Shown here piece after piece: positions 1-12,627 of a stretch of 64,000 bases of DNA. Position 1 is the first letter of the stretch, and every line of letters begins with the position of its first letter. The notes under the pieces were generated by a model. It did no database searches. It worked only from the letters and a program-made list of their open reading frames with translations, and was not told the origin of the DNA. Source of the DNA: Aquila chrysaetos chrysaetos (taxonomy: Eukaryota; Chordata; Aves; Accipitriformes; Accipitridae); NCBI RefSeq assembly GCF_900496995.4, contig NC_044019.1, positions 1,612,001 through 1,676,000 on the forward strand, read 5' to 3'. A program made the position numbers and the translations under genes.

Positions 1-110
1 TGCTGCCTGTGTCATATCCCAGACGTGTGTGATCGTGGGCATGTTGCACACCTTAATAAAAGCCTTGGAGCTTCTGAGCTGAGCCCCAGGTGGATTTGTT
101 CCTTTATTGC
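1..110. terminator. Possible convergent poly(A) signals at the left edge
   Basis: AATAAA at 55-60 on the plus strand is followed by a GT-rich TGGATTTGTTCC at 91-102. On the minus strand AATAAA lies at 108-103. Together these could be the 3' ends of two genes, the plus-strand one mostly left of the window. No coding sequence is visible to support either, so this is only a suggestion. Confidence 0.3.
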
Positions 111-2923
111 CCTTCACAAGCCTGCCCACCCCGTGCTCGCCGCAGGGTGCGGGAGCGTGGGTGAGCAGCAGCAGGTCGAGGGCGCGGGTCTTGGCACCCT
201 CGTCCCATCCCTGCATCCCTGGGCACGTGCCAGCGGGCGACGCGATGTACCATCACCGGCAGTTCGTTCGTGTTCAATTTAAAAGCCTTTTTGCTTTTAA
301 AACCTCGAGCGTGCCGCTCCTCCCGTCTCTCCCCGTGGCCGTGGGGCAGCGGGTGGCGGGGAGCCGCCGGCACTGGGGTGCCGTGCGGGTGCGGGATTTA
401 CCCTCTGCCCCGGGGGGGGGCCTGGCTTGAACCGGGGTGACCGGATTCCCCGGGCACCCAACCACCCTGCCCTGCGGCCCCGGCTAATCGGGCGGGATGG
501 GGAGGCAGCTCCGGGCAGATGGGGATGGCAGATAAAAACACCTGAGTATTGACCCAAAGGTGACTTTGCCTCAGGCCTTGCAGAGATTAACTAGAGATGA
601 AAAACCGAAGCTGTAGCGGGCCTTTGAACCTTCCTTCACCTTTTTCCTCCCCCCTTCCTGCTTCTCCTTTACAGCCCCTGCATCTGTGGGAATTCAGGGA
701 CGCAATAGCCCCTTTTGCAGACTCAGGGGCTGGGTTAGCAATTCATGAAGGGCAGAGCGGCTGCATTTTTCTATCCTTATACATGCCCTGCAGCCGGGGC
801 TACCAGGAGGTTTGGCCCCAGCCCTCGGCGGGTTCAGGTTCGTTAGGACACGCGTGTACTCGGCTTTAAGGCCCGTTTTCCACCTCGGCTGCTGCCCGCG
901 GAGCACACGCTCCAGCAGGTTTAGGGGAACATGAGACCTCCCAGCCCCGCAGAGAGACCGAGCGATTCTCTGTTTATCTTGGTCGAATGCTTTACACAAA
1001 TAATTATTTCCAAGGTAAATATTGTGAAAATCCAGATTATTTGCTCAAGAAATGAAAGAATAACTGTGGGAGTACATCAAAGTGGTGGATCTGCTCCGCA
1101 AGCAAGAGGCTTCCTCCTCGGTTATTGGGAGCCCCGATGCTTATGCCCCCAGAGCTGGTTTGAGATGGCCAGTGCTGATTTGCAAAATCAACTTCAGACA
1201 GAGTTTTTTCCACCCCCAGCTTCGGTGCCCAAATGAGATTTGGGAATTAATTAAAAACCCAACCAACTGCAGGGGGAAAAAACAATAAAGACACGAAAAG
1301 CTGCAAGACTGAGCCTGGGCCAGCTTGGGGGGAGCCGGGACCTCGCTCTGCACCCCCCTGGGCACTCGCACCCTGGGGGGCTGTAACTCTGCAACCCCCC
1401 GCCCCACGCCCAGCGCTCAGCTCCCTCTGCGGATGCAGATCCGTCCCCGCGCAGGATGGGTGCAACACCCGAGGACGATGGCGGGGACATCTTCATCCTC
1501 TGGGATTTCCAAGCCTTGGTAAATAAGGGGCTCGCAGATGGATAACGTGGCTCTCCGGGGCTCGGAGGAGAGACTCCGGCTCCAAAATCCTCCCAGGTCA
1601 GTGGGAAGACTGAGCATTGCCAGTGGGGTCTGGATCAGGCCATTGTGCGGGGCCGGGCAGAAGTGGGGAGCCGTGTCGGGGATGGGGCTCGCACGTGATC
1701 GCTTCCTCGGCACACGGGGGAAAACGAGCTCCTATGGACCCTGGGGCATGTGAGCTTGAATTTCCATGCACAGCAGACAGGGCCCTTTGTTTTTAAGGTC
1801 TCCTCTGAAAGTTTATTGTTATTATTATATTAAATCCCTGTAACACTGGACTGGTTTTACTGCACAAAGCAAGATTTGGCAAACGTTGCTTTTCTTTGAA
1901 AGTTAAAATAATAGCATTTAAAAAAAAAAATCAAGTATTTATGAAGCTTTGGAGGGAAATATTTTACCTTGTAATTTGAATCCATTCTAACTCTTTCCAG
2001 TATTTTGTGGGCTTAAAAAAAAGTCTTTAAAAATAAAATCGAATGATGTGATAACTGATGCCATGAAAGTACAAAAGAAAATTAATCATCTCGGGCCATT
2101 AACATCCAGAGATCCAGACTGGGACACACTTAAAGCATCCCGGGATCCCCTGTTTATTGTGTCTCGGAGACTTGCAGATCTCACGTATTCGGTTTACAGC
2201 AGGAAAAGGGCTTTCCTTTGCCCTCGGCTGGCAGGGAGAGCCCAGCCGGGGCTGCTCCCCTCGCCCCAAACGCCGCACCCGGCGTGGCGAGGGGCTCCAC
2301 GGGCAGCCCTGGGGTCCCACCGTCCCTCCCCGCTGCTCCCCGGCGCACGGGGGAGTGAGGCTGCCCCGAGAGATGATCTCAGCCCTTATAGGATCCATAT
2401 GTGCCGCCGTGCCGGGAGCACCTGCCGCTGCCTGGGAGGTCTGGGAGGGTGGCGGGGAGCAGAGGGGCTCCGTCCTTGCTGCACCCCGGGCCGGGCTCAG
2501 CTGTCCTGCCTGCGGGCGGCTGAGAGCCTTTTCCACGCTGCCCCTTATCTGACACGGAGCAGCACGGATCCTGCAGCCCCCTCCACACGGCTGGGAAGCA
2601 TGGATGGGGGAGGCAGTGGGGAAAAGGGAGGGGGTCCGGGGTCGGAGGGGACCTGCTCTGCTCCTGCCTGGCGAGCATCGCCCGCTCAGGATGCCTTTGC
2701 TGCTCCTGCCTCTTAGCAGGGAGATGCTCCTTGCACAGCCAGGCTTCGTTTTCCTGCAGCCCTGGGTAAGTCCACCGAGCAGTGGGCACCTGAGGGCTGG
2801 AGGCAGGTCCTGGGGGCTCGTGTGTGGCCTCGAGCCTCGGTGCATCCCTCCTCTTCCAGCAACGTCCCCTGGGACAGACCTCCCTGGGTGCCGGACCTGT
2901 CCCTGCAGCGTTTGGGGACTGTC

Positions 2924-2993
2924 CCAGAGTGATGCCAAAGCCGTCCAGCAGCCCTGCGCCAGAGCAATGCTGAAGCCGTCCCGCAGCACTGCC
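2924..2993 (+). repeat. Degenerate two-copy 35-bp tandem repeat
   Basis: The unit beginning CCAGAG (2924) recurs at 2959, with shared blocks AAGCCGTCC and GCAGC. Divergence is moderate. A third start (CCGGAGC, 2994) soon breaks down. Confidence 0.6.
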
Positions 2994-5900
2994 CCGGAGC
3001 TGTTGGCCAGGCAACGAACCGAGTCCGGCACCGGGGCCGCATCCTGCACCATGCTGGTTGAAGCGGTCCTGCACCCCGCGAGCCTCTGCGCAGCCGCTGG
3101 TCGGTGACCTCTGTGAAAGCTAAATATAAACCCAACAGCACTCTGAGCTATTCCGTTCCAGCCGAGCTGGAGCGCTGCTGACATTTCAGCTTATTGGGGC
3201 AGCAAGTACCGTGTTCAGGATTCAACCAAAACCGCTCAGCTCTTTCCCTACCCCAGATGCTCTGGTGCGTGTCTGGACCAAGATTCACGCGATTTTTTCA
3301 AGCTATTCTCCCTCCCTGATATTTTGTATTTAATTTTAAATGCATTACATTGGCGGTATAAACACTGTCACCTCAGCCTCCTGCTTGAAACAGAACAAAG
3401 CAGCACCGATGCCAAGAGCTTGGGATGGATGGAGACTGCAGGCAGGTTTGGGAAGTATTGGGGTCTTCCCCCTGTCTGCACTGTTAACGTGCATCGCAAA
3501 ACCCCGCTGCCCTTCCAGGACGTTTCTAAAAACTCAGGGTGCGTTAAAACCCGGGCATTGTCCCAGCTCGATCGCGCAGGCTCGCACACATCACGCTGCA
3601 GCCGTGCACCCGCACACGTGCGCCCGGAGCACCCGCAGCCCCACGCGCTGCCTGCCTGCCCGCAGCCGGAGCCGAACCTCGCCGGGACACGACCCTCGCC
3701 GGCCAGGCAGGTGGCTGCACGCTCCGGCACAGCCCCGGCACGGTGTGCGGGTCCTCCTCGCTCTGGCTTGGACTTTTCTTTTTTCCAAAGCTGTTTCCCA
3801 CTCGTCCTTTCCAGCAGCAGCGGGATGGGCAAGACCCCGAGTGCTCTGCTCTGCCACGGTATCTGATGAAAACGCAGTTTGAGCCTGCCTTCTTTAATGA
3901 TTCCCTTTGAAATGTTGTTGCTTCCGCACATCCCCCTTCGGGGTAGAATATTAAGCAAGAGCAACTCGGCTGGAAATTCAGATTGTTTTCGTGTCTGTTT
4001 TCATTTACATTTTAATGATAGAGAAATCTTAGAAATCTGGCTATTTGCAGCACGGCTCCTCAAAAGAAAAGGGAAAAAATCACCTGCAACCATCTAACCT
4101 TTGCCCTCTGCAAACGGCACCAGGAGCTGGGGATCACCAACAACTTTCTGCCTGAAAATGCTTTTTGCTCCCTCTTCCTGGCCAGGCAGCAGGGATTTCA
4201 GTGGGCAGAAATCGGCTCTCAGGCATCGCTGCCATCGCAGGGGCTTTGCCCAGGTGCGGCACCAAGGTGTGGGCACGCTGGGCGGTTTGGGTGCTGGTGA
4301 AGGGGATGTGGTGCGAAGGGACGAGCAGCCGGGTGCATTCTGTTCAGGATGGTTGGGTGCTGGAGCCAAGGGTGCTGGGTGCTGCTCCAGGAGCTCACTG
4401 CACCCGCAGGAGGAGGGGGAAAGGGGTCTAAGACATGCCCAGGTCTCATCGCCTGCCTTGGGCAGAGGTCGGGGGGATTTTCCTGCAGGAATCCACTCTG
4501 CAAGAGCAGAGCCCCATCCCGGGAACTGGCTGTGCTCAGCGCCTCGCCAGCAGCTCTTCGGATGAGGTACAGGGATCCAGGCCCCCCTGAGAAAACAGCT
4601 GGGAGTAAAGATCACTAGAAGAGAAGCAATAAACTCTCGGTTATTCTTCTGCCATTGAGGCCAATCAAGCTGCAAAGAGTGCCTCAAGGCCAGTTGTACA
4701 TCATTATTTCATAGCGCGTTCCCTGTATGATATAGTGGCTGTCTTGCTGGAGGGAATGCCTTCCTGGTTTTAAGCATCAGCACTGAAATATCTAGAGCCC
4801 TGGAACCATCGGTTTGAATCCCAGAAGCCTCAATGCTGCACTTTATTCCTCCAAGGGAATAATAATCTGAGTGCCACGCAAGCTGCCTGTCTATGAGCAT
4901 TTGATTGAGGGCTTAAAAACAAAGGTTCTGCTTGGACAGCCAAGAAACACCTCCCCAGCCCCAAACAGGGCTCGCTGCAATGGTCTGCTGGCTCCTTTTG
5001 CCCGGGACGGGGGAGACGATGCTCAGGGGGCTGCTGCACGTTAGAACGGGGCCGGGCGCTGCCGAGGACGGGCTCCAGCTCAGCTGTGATGCATTTGGGA
5101 CCGCGGCATTGCCGCTGCCACCCTCTGCAGACACGAACCCCTGGGGCTGCAGACCCCCGGAGCCAGGCTCAGCCCGGCTGGAAGCAGTGGCCCCCCCCGG
5201 GGACGGCCGGACCGGCCACCGAGCTCCCCGGGGGCTTGGGGATGCTGCGTGCCGCTGGAAGCGGAGGAAGGCTCAGGTCGGGGTGGGTGGAGGGAAGCTC
5301 CCAGCTTATCTGTGTTTAGATTCAAACCGAAACGCCAGCTCTGAGCAAGCCTGGCTTGGCTGCGTTCACGGGCTCTATCTGTGTTTTCCATCTTGGAATC
5401 TCCATTTTCTTCTATCTTGCCTTAATTTCTCTGCTCTCCGGACAGGGCCGGGAGGGAGAAGGCAGCTTCCAGTTCCCAGTCATGGATGGAGGCTGCATTT
5501 TGCAGTAGAACAAAACAACAAAGAAATGCATTTGATTTTTTTTAAGTCCATTGAGGTCTCAGATAATTTTGTTTTGCTTTCCAAAAGTCTCCTTCCACCC
5601 CACGGCTCCAGCCCTGCCCTGCAAGTGGCACCATCTGTATTTTTACACTTGAGTGATGCTGGCGGGAGGAGCGGCTGCTGCCGGCGACAGGGAGAGCACC
5701 GTGCCACCGGGCTGTGCCAGGACCCGAGCGGCGTGGATCTGATAACCACGCGGGCCCTTTCATCTGCTGAGCTGCGAGAGATATTATTTCTCAAGCCATC
5801 CAAAAACTTTCCAGGGTGGGGAGATCCAAGCTGACTTTCCATCTCCTTTGTTTTCTCCGGGAGGGTGAGGAGGGGGATGCAGAGCCCAGGCAGGCACAGG

Positions 5901-7224
5901 GGCACGCACGCTCCGGCAAACCCGCCGAAACCCGGCGGATAAGACAGAGGAGCGGAGAGAAATGGAAACTTTTTAAAAATTCATGAAAAACGAGGAATAC
6001 AAAGACGAATTAAGAGAAGCCAGTAGCGTTGGGCTGAGTCTGTTTGGTGTTGATACTGTGCAGAATTAAGCCACACTGGTCTTTCTTGTGGCCAGAGGGT
6101 AGGAAAAGGGCTCCCAGTGGAGAGGACCCAGCCCAGCGCTGGCGATGCTGAGCGGGGATTGATAACCCGGCGCGGGGGGGGGCGGCACGGCTCTGCCGGA
6201 TGCTGCTCCGGGCCGAAAAGCCTGCATTTATCCCAGCGATAGCAGCCAAGCCAGAGCTGCGGGCCTTGGGGGTAAAAAAGGCTTAAAAACCCATCCTTCA
6301 TTCATCAGGCAGCTGAGACAGAGAGGGGGAGGAGAGGAAGACAAAAATAATGGAGAACGAATTAAGAGTTGGGAGAAACGGTGGGGGGGAGCTGTCGTGC
6401 CATGGACGAGGGGCTCAGCCCTGCCCGGACCCTCGCCCCCAAAACCAGCAGCAGGCAGGAGCTCGGGTGGGGAGATGCCCACCCCACGCTATCCGCAGGA
6501 GAGGATCAGGACATGCCTTTGAAACCCAGCTGAGATGTCACTTCCCAATCCCCGAGCCTCTCATGCTGCCTCTGCGGATGCTGGTGGGCAGGGGGGCAGC
6601 GATGGGTGCTGAGTTCTGGGGTCCCCTCGCCCGCTGTCCCCCTCCTATGCCCCAGCGATGCCGGTCAGCTACCGGGAATTTTGCAGGCAGGGGAAGAAGG
6701 GAGGAAGGTTCATTAGTCACTTCTCATCGAGCAAATAACGCAATGTGACAGCGAAAGGCTGCTGAGCACAGCTAAGAGGGGATTCACAACTCTCCCGCAC
6801 AGAAAGAAACCCGCCATGCGGAGACAATGCTGCCTGACAGCGCAGGCAGCGGGCAGGCAGGGACCCGCCAGAGCAGCGGGCTGGGGGCCGCCCGCGCTGG
6901 GGGATCGGGGTGCATGGGGCAGGCAGCGGGAGAGGACCTGGGGGTCTCGGGGCTGGACATGGTCATCGCTGGGACATGCCGACCTGCTGGGAAGCGGGCT
7001 GCCCCCCAAAACACCCTGCCTGCAGTGCGGAGGTTTCTGCTGCCCGCGGTGGGCTCTGCCCACAGCCCCCAGCTCTTTGGGACATGCTCGTGTCGGGGTG
7101 GCTCGCCATGGGAAACTTTCAAAAGGACTCAGTTGGGTTGCACGCTGGAAGAAAACCAAGTTTTAAAACCTTGAACATTTGATGAAACAGTTCTTGTTTG
7201 CTGGCCAACCCCACTTCTGAGCCC

Positions 7225-7430
7225 ATCGACTGCAGGGCCAGAAGGGACCATGATGAGAATCGAATTTGATGTTTTACCCAGCATGGGCCAAAGAAAGTCA
7301 CTCAGTACCTTCTCCACCAGCCCCACAATTTCTGATGGCAGCATCGCTTTTGGGAAAGCATCCATCATCTCTGCAGATACAAATGAGGCCTTGGGCACAT
7401 CAATTAACTTCTAATTTTAACCTCCCAGGT
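7225..7430 (-). mobile_element. Ancient CR1-like LINE fragment, antisense
   Basis: GGGCCAGAAGGGACCATGAT (7235-7254) matches a very common amniote repeat block. The following ACCCAGCATGGGCCAAAGAA and CATCGCTTTTGGGAAAGCAT blocks continue in the same order as in CR1-like LINEs read antisense. It is strongly diverged and non-coding. The match rests on my memory of the family, not on an alignment. Confidence 0.5.
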
Positions 7431-8644
7431 TCAAAATGGGGACGACCGTGGCAGGTCTAAGAGCAGGTGTAGAAATCCCCCTCTCTATTCCTCTCTGTGG
7501 GATCAGACATCTAAAGAACATTCGGGAACCTGACGGACCCCAGGGAAGACCCTCTCAGGGTGCTGGGAATGAGCTGTTAGCACCCTGTGGTGGTCACCCG
7601 ATGACCATGCTGGTCACCCACCCAAGGAGCAGAAGTGCCACCACCTAACTTCTCCCCATTGACAAGGGCGTCTCCTGCCAAGTTGCTTAGTAAGGTCCAA
7701 AGCGCTAGCATTGCACTCTGGAAATAATTCAAATTAGGCATGCATGTAATTACAGATATTTTATCCAAACAGGAGGAGCTAGAACATCACTGGGTATCTA
7801 GGGAATCATCATGCTAGATGCAAAGTGGGAAGCAATGCAGCAGATGGGGGACAGGCTCACCCCCTGCCCCAGGAGCACGATGCCGACCCTGCCCGCGCCT
7901 ACCCGGTGGGACAGTGTGCCAAGAAGTGTCCCGAGTCTGTGGCACTGGCTTGGGCATTCCAGCCAAGCTGACTCCGGCACTGCGTCCTGCCTCCCGAAGG
8001 CTGAGCCTTCGTCCTTCTCCTCCTCTGCTGTCCCTCCCACGGACGTGGTATGTCGTGGTGGGACAACTGTCCAGGCAGCGGGTATCCACCGAGGGCATTC
8101 TGCATCCTAAATGCTTGGAGATGGCACGCTTGTGTCCCATCCTGCTCGCTTGCCATCTCTTTTCAAGCCCTGCCAGAGGAGAGCTTTCTCCTCCCTGTCC
8201 TCTCTACCACTCAATTTTTCCTCTCTCCCTCCAAATTCATTATTTAGTTTTCACTCTAATTTAAGGGTCGGGCATTCAGGGGATGAGGCTTGGCCGAAGA
8301 GATGCTGTGAGCAGTAAAGACGTGCTGTCTTGCCTGAGGCTCTTGCAGGGGAGCTGGGGTCCCCTGAAGGTCCAGCTGTCCAACCGCGGTGACCTGGCGT
8401 GCATCAGGCAGGGCTGCACCTGAGCGTGCACCTCCTTCGGCAGCTCGTGTGCGGAGGACGAGGCCGTGGCAGCTCCCGGCCGTGGGACCTGGCAGGTGGA
8501 GAGGTCAGGTCCGGAGACCTCCCGGCACCGCGGCGGGAGCCACCGGGAGAGGCATCGCTCGAAACAGGCTGTGCTCCTCCAGGCCAGTGCTGCTCCGGTA
8601 CAGCTCTGAGCAGGTTTTGCACACCCTGAGGTTTTTTTGGTTTG

Positions 8645-8666
8645 TTTTTTTTTTTTTTTTTTTTTT
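8645..8666. repeat. T22 homopolymer
   Basis: An uninterrupted run of 22 T inside a CpG-rich patch. No SINE or LINE body is recognisable next to it, so it is not clearly a retroposon tail. Confidence 0.9.
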
Positions 8667-9439
8667 GCTTGGAACCAGCCCAATCCACCAAGTTTTGCAT
8701 GATTTTCTGCCTCCGGCTCCAGGCTCTCCAGAAGCTCAGCCTCTCAGCTCGTGCCAGACGCCTGCCGCCGGCTCCCGGTGCTGCCAAAACTGCCCCGGAG
8801 GCTGCTCAGGAGTCACCAGCTCGAAGCCCGGGCACGAGCCTTGCCCCGTGCCCGGCAGCAGCCCTGTGGCTGCAGGGACGAGGTGGGGACGGAGCCCGGG
8901 GCGCGGGCTCGTCCCCGGTGCTTGGGCGGCCGCGGCCGTGCCGGTGCGGAGCGTGTCGGAGCAGGTTCCCCGCAATAAAGGTGAAACTCGCGGGGAGCTT
9001 CTCTCAAATGAAAGGCAGCCCCTGGAGCAACCTTTCCTCAGGAATTACCCTGCTGATTAATCTCTCCCGAAGTGACTGGTGATAAATGAAGCGATTAAGG
9101 GACTGACCTGCCAGTGGGGTTGGATTTTTTTGGAGGGGGTGGGCAGGGAGGGATGCTCTCCACCCTGGCCACGTTTGGGGTTCTTTGCAGACCCGGCACC
9201 TCCTAAATCTGTATCGCTGAACCAGCCCTTGCCTGGCTCCTGCAGTTCGGACTGCACTGGGAGAAAGTCATCTATGGCCACCAGCCATGGGGGGTCTGTC
9301 CCCGCTTGGTGGGGGCCGAGGGGATTCGGGGAGAGGGTGCGGAGCCCGGCGAGGCCGGAGTAGACCCCGTGCAGGCGGGGGCCAGGGCAGAGGGATGGGG
9401 TTGCTGCGGCTCTCAGCTGCGTTTGGTGGTCCCTGCGTG

Positions 9440-9730
9440 TACCAGGGGCTAATGCGTGTGAAAAGCAGATTTATTTTTGCCTACGTTTCATATTCTTCAC
9501 GCTCCACGGTGGGAGACAAAGGATCAGCTCTTCAATGGAGTCCTAAGAATAAACCTTAAACCTCATCAAATCCAATCCGGCAATAAAAATTGCCCAAACA
9601 AAAGGCCAGGGACTAAGGGTGGTGGCGGGGGCCTTTTCGCCACGATAACAAGTTTTCACAAGACTGTTTATCCGCACAATTTGGAACGACACTTAAAATC
9701 TCTAATCCCAATAGGCATGAAAGTGCTTGT
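9440..9730. promoter_or_regulatory. Candidate conserved non-coding element
   Basis: Unique sequence with GGCAATAAAAATTGCC (near-palindrome at 9579-9594), AATCCAATCC, GATAACA and CTAATCCC (bicoid-type) cores between GC-rich flanks. Inference only. Confidence 0.3.
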
Positions 9731-12444
9731 CCTGAGCAAGCAGGTGGATTGTCCCGGAGCGGCCGAGTTGCCAATGATGCTCGGTGGCCGCCGCGGTGCC
9801 CGTGGGGGTCACGGGGAATGTGCTGAGACGGGGCAGCTGCAGCCTGAATGCTTCTCTTCAACCTCAAAGCCTCGGCTCCTCTCCCCCCCCCAGCCCCTCT
9901 CCATCCCACCCCCTATTCAAGCCGGTTTTAAAAGGCAGCAAAATGGTTACAAGGTTTAAAGCAGAGGCGAGCAAAATGCTCCACAATAGGGAGGACAAAG
10001 GAGGGCTGCGGGGCCGGTCCCTAATCCAGCGCCCATGGCAATGCAGCCCGGACCCTGTGGCTGCGAGGATTAAACCCGCTGCCAAGGGGAGGGTTTAGCG
10101 GCGGGGCTGGAGGGGGTGCAGAGGGGTGTCCCCCCCCTCCAGGCTCACCAGAAGGGGCTTTTCTGCAGCAAGAGCCCTCCGGGGCGGTCGTCCCCTCCCG
10201 GGGGCTCAATGCGGGAGGTGGGGTGGAAGCAGCGAGGGGAACCACTGCCCCTCTTTTCCCGGGGGAGCGGCGACGATTCTCAGGCTGGTGTGGACCCCGT
10301 GGAGGCTGGAGGTGGGATGTTGGGAGCCAGCTGAGGATGCAAAACCACTGATGCAGCTGGGCTCAGCAGAGATGCTGAGGGTGGAACAAGAGCCACCCCG
10401 TCCCCTCCGGCCCCAGGGAATAATTGCAACAGCCTGGGGAACCGCAGAGCAGGATCCAGCCCCGGTCACGTCCTGCAGCCAAGACCTTGCACCCAGGGGT
10501 TCTCCAGCCCATCCTAGACGGCTGCTGCTGTTTGTAACTGCTCATTTGGAGGCACCCACGGTGAGGCTGTCGATGCCGCACGTGAGAAAGAAAAAGCACA
10601 AAGATATGAATGATCTGAAAAGAAATGGCACAGAGCTGCACCAAGGGGTGAAAGAAGTGAGCAAGGACCGGCAGACAGCGTGGCCATGGGGCCGAGGCGT
10701 TGTGCCCCAGAGAGTCCTTTTAGCACTGTGGGACGGGCCGTAGGTGCCCTTCAGATAGGACTGACGTATCTGGCAGTTTAATGAATGTCTGTCGCTAGTC
10801 ATAGTGGGTCACAGCCCCCCCGACACCCAACCAGCCTGGTTCCTTGCCCTCTTATTACTTTCCCAACAGAAATCCTTTATTCCTCCTGTTTTTACACAAA
10901 ATCCTATGAAGTGTTAACAGCAAACGGCAGCTGCTAAGTTGCCTGACTTGGGGCCTTCCAAGCCCATACCATGAGCCACCGGACCAGCTGGTTTTCCCAT
11001 ACGGCTGCTATTTCCGAGCTCCCGACACAGTGCCGCGCCAGGAGCTGGTGCCGACCGCCCCAACACAAGGCTACGGTGAGGGGGAATCTCCCCTGGGGGG
11101 CAGGAACGGGGTGAGCCACAAACCCCCCCCCCCCCAAGACCAGCAGTCCTGTGACCGCCGGGACCGGTGACTCGGGATGCTCACATGCCTTTCCCTCACC
11201 ACCCCAAGACCGCAGCTTCACGGCATCCAGCAGAGTCTTGGCTCCTGGTGCACGCTGCCCACCCTCGTTTTAAGAAAAGCTCCTTTCTCTGAGCTTAACA
11301 CTCACCCCAGAGCCCAGGACAGGAGCTGTCTCTCCCCATAGCATCAGGCTTCTCCGCTGTCTAAAGTTGGTCTTGAAATTAAGGTAATGATTTTTGCAGT
11401 CTCCGCTTCTGCATTGCTGCTCCCGTGTTACCTGCCTGAGCAAGGCACCGTGCCCACCCAGCAGACAGCAGGGGCTGCTAATCCCTTTAGCACCCCATAA
11501 CTATCACTGAGACAGGAACAGGGCTTGGGATAAAACCAAACTGACATCCCTTTCGCACGTGGAAGCGAGGAGAGAAGCATCGGAGGGTCCTCGCTGGGAA
11601 GGGGGGGAGTTCTGGACCCCGCTCGGGTGCCGCAGGGTGTCGGGGGACGCGTTACAGCGACAGCGACACGTCCCACCGGCTCCTCACCGGCGCTCAGGGC
11701 GGATGAGTGTTAGCACAATGCCACCAAGCCATGTCTGCGGGTGACAACCGTGGCACCACTAATTGGCACCGCTGCCCACCGCGCCCGCTGCAAACCGGCT
11801 GCGATGACTGATGCCCCGGGGCGTCCCAGGGACGGCTGTGATGTCCCAAGGGAATGACATTAGAGGAGAGGTGAGGGATGTGCTGCATCCCACTCCCCAG
11901 AGCTCAGGTGTGCCGCAGTCCCCGGCCCGGGATGCTCCGAGGCTCCTGCTCATCGCAAAGAAGCATTTAATTACTGTCAGCGCCCGAGTCCCACAGCACG
12001 CAAACTGCTCCCTCCTTTCCCCAAACACGGGCTGGGGGTAGGTCAGGGCTTTGGGCCATTTTCAGACACAGGTTTGCAATCCAAAGGGAAGGACGGAGAT
12101 CCTGGGAGCACACTGTGATCACTGGTGTCAGAGCAGCATGGCTTGTTTCTAACTGGCAGGTAGTGGAGAGCGTGGGCAGCGACTCAACCCCTGCACAAAG
12201 CTGCCCAAGGTATTTCTGGTGAGGAAAAAGCGCAGAGGGAGAATCTCTTCTGTGCACAATTGTGGATACTGGTACCATGTTTCGATACGCTCAGTCTGAG
12301 CCGAGCCACCCTCTCCTTCCCTAAAATAATCCACATTTAAAACAACCTCTATGAAATCAAAGCAAAAGTAATACCGTATTTGGTCAAGTCATATATTTTT
12401 CCGTTCCAAGTTCATGGTAAAATGAAAGCATTTGAATAAAGTTG

Positions 12445-12460
12445 AAAAAAAAAAAAAAAA
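12445..12460. repeat. A16 homopolymer preceded by AATAAA
   Basis: AATAAA at 12435-12440 is followed within a few bases by A16. This is the arrangement left by a retroposed transcript tail, but the preceding sequence is not a recognisable gene copy. Confidence 0.7.
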
Positions 12461-12609
12461 GACAGTGAGGTTGTGCTTTAAATTAGCATTAATTTACAAA
12501 GCCCAGACAGACCCGCGAAGCAAATTGTGCCCATTAATATATTAACAACAGATTTTCCCCTACTGCTCCTTTGGGTCCAGAGTGTAAACAGGGGCTGGTG
12601 ATTAAGGCC

Positions 12610-12627
12610 TTTTTTTTTTTTTTTTTT
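12610..12627. repeat. T18 homopolymer
   Basis: Simple run within an AT-rich island. No associated element recognised. Confidence 0.85.

Larger units (their letters stand above)
110..8400. other. Gene-poor GC-rich DNA, left segment
   Basis: No exon supported. Long frames (up to 361 codons on the minus strand at 2099-3184 and 300 codons on the plus strand at 4932-5834) are rich in Pro, Gly, Arg, Ala and Ser. They overlap several other frames and show no domain, so I read them as chance. AT-rich islands interrupt the segment near 960-1080, 1780-2110 and 3880-4090. A two-copy 35-bp degenerate tandem repeat lies at 2924-2993, and a CR1-like relic at about 7225-7430. Confidence 0.65.

Noticed and set aside
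2099-3184. 361-codon minus-strand open frame, the longest in the window
   Set aside because: It overlaps other long frames on both strands, is rich in Pro, Gly, Arg and Ser with no domain or hydrophobic core pattern, and lies in GC-rich DNA where stop codons are rare. I see no splice structure or family resemblance.
4803-4850. tRNA-like GGTTTGAATCCCAG string
   Set aside because: It resembles a T-loop, but no acceptor stem, D arm or anticodon arm can be folded around it.
4932-5834. 300-codon plus-strand open frame
   Set aside because: The composition shifts from low-complexity Pro/Gly to unrelated segments, no motif is recognisable, and comparable antisense frames overlap it. Best read as chance.
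8389-9082. Plus-strand frames of 223 and 146 codons containing Phe runs
   Set aside because: The Phe run is just the T22 homopolymer read as codons. The frames have no domain.
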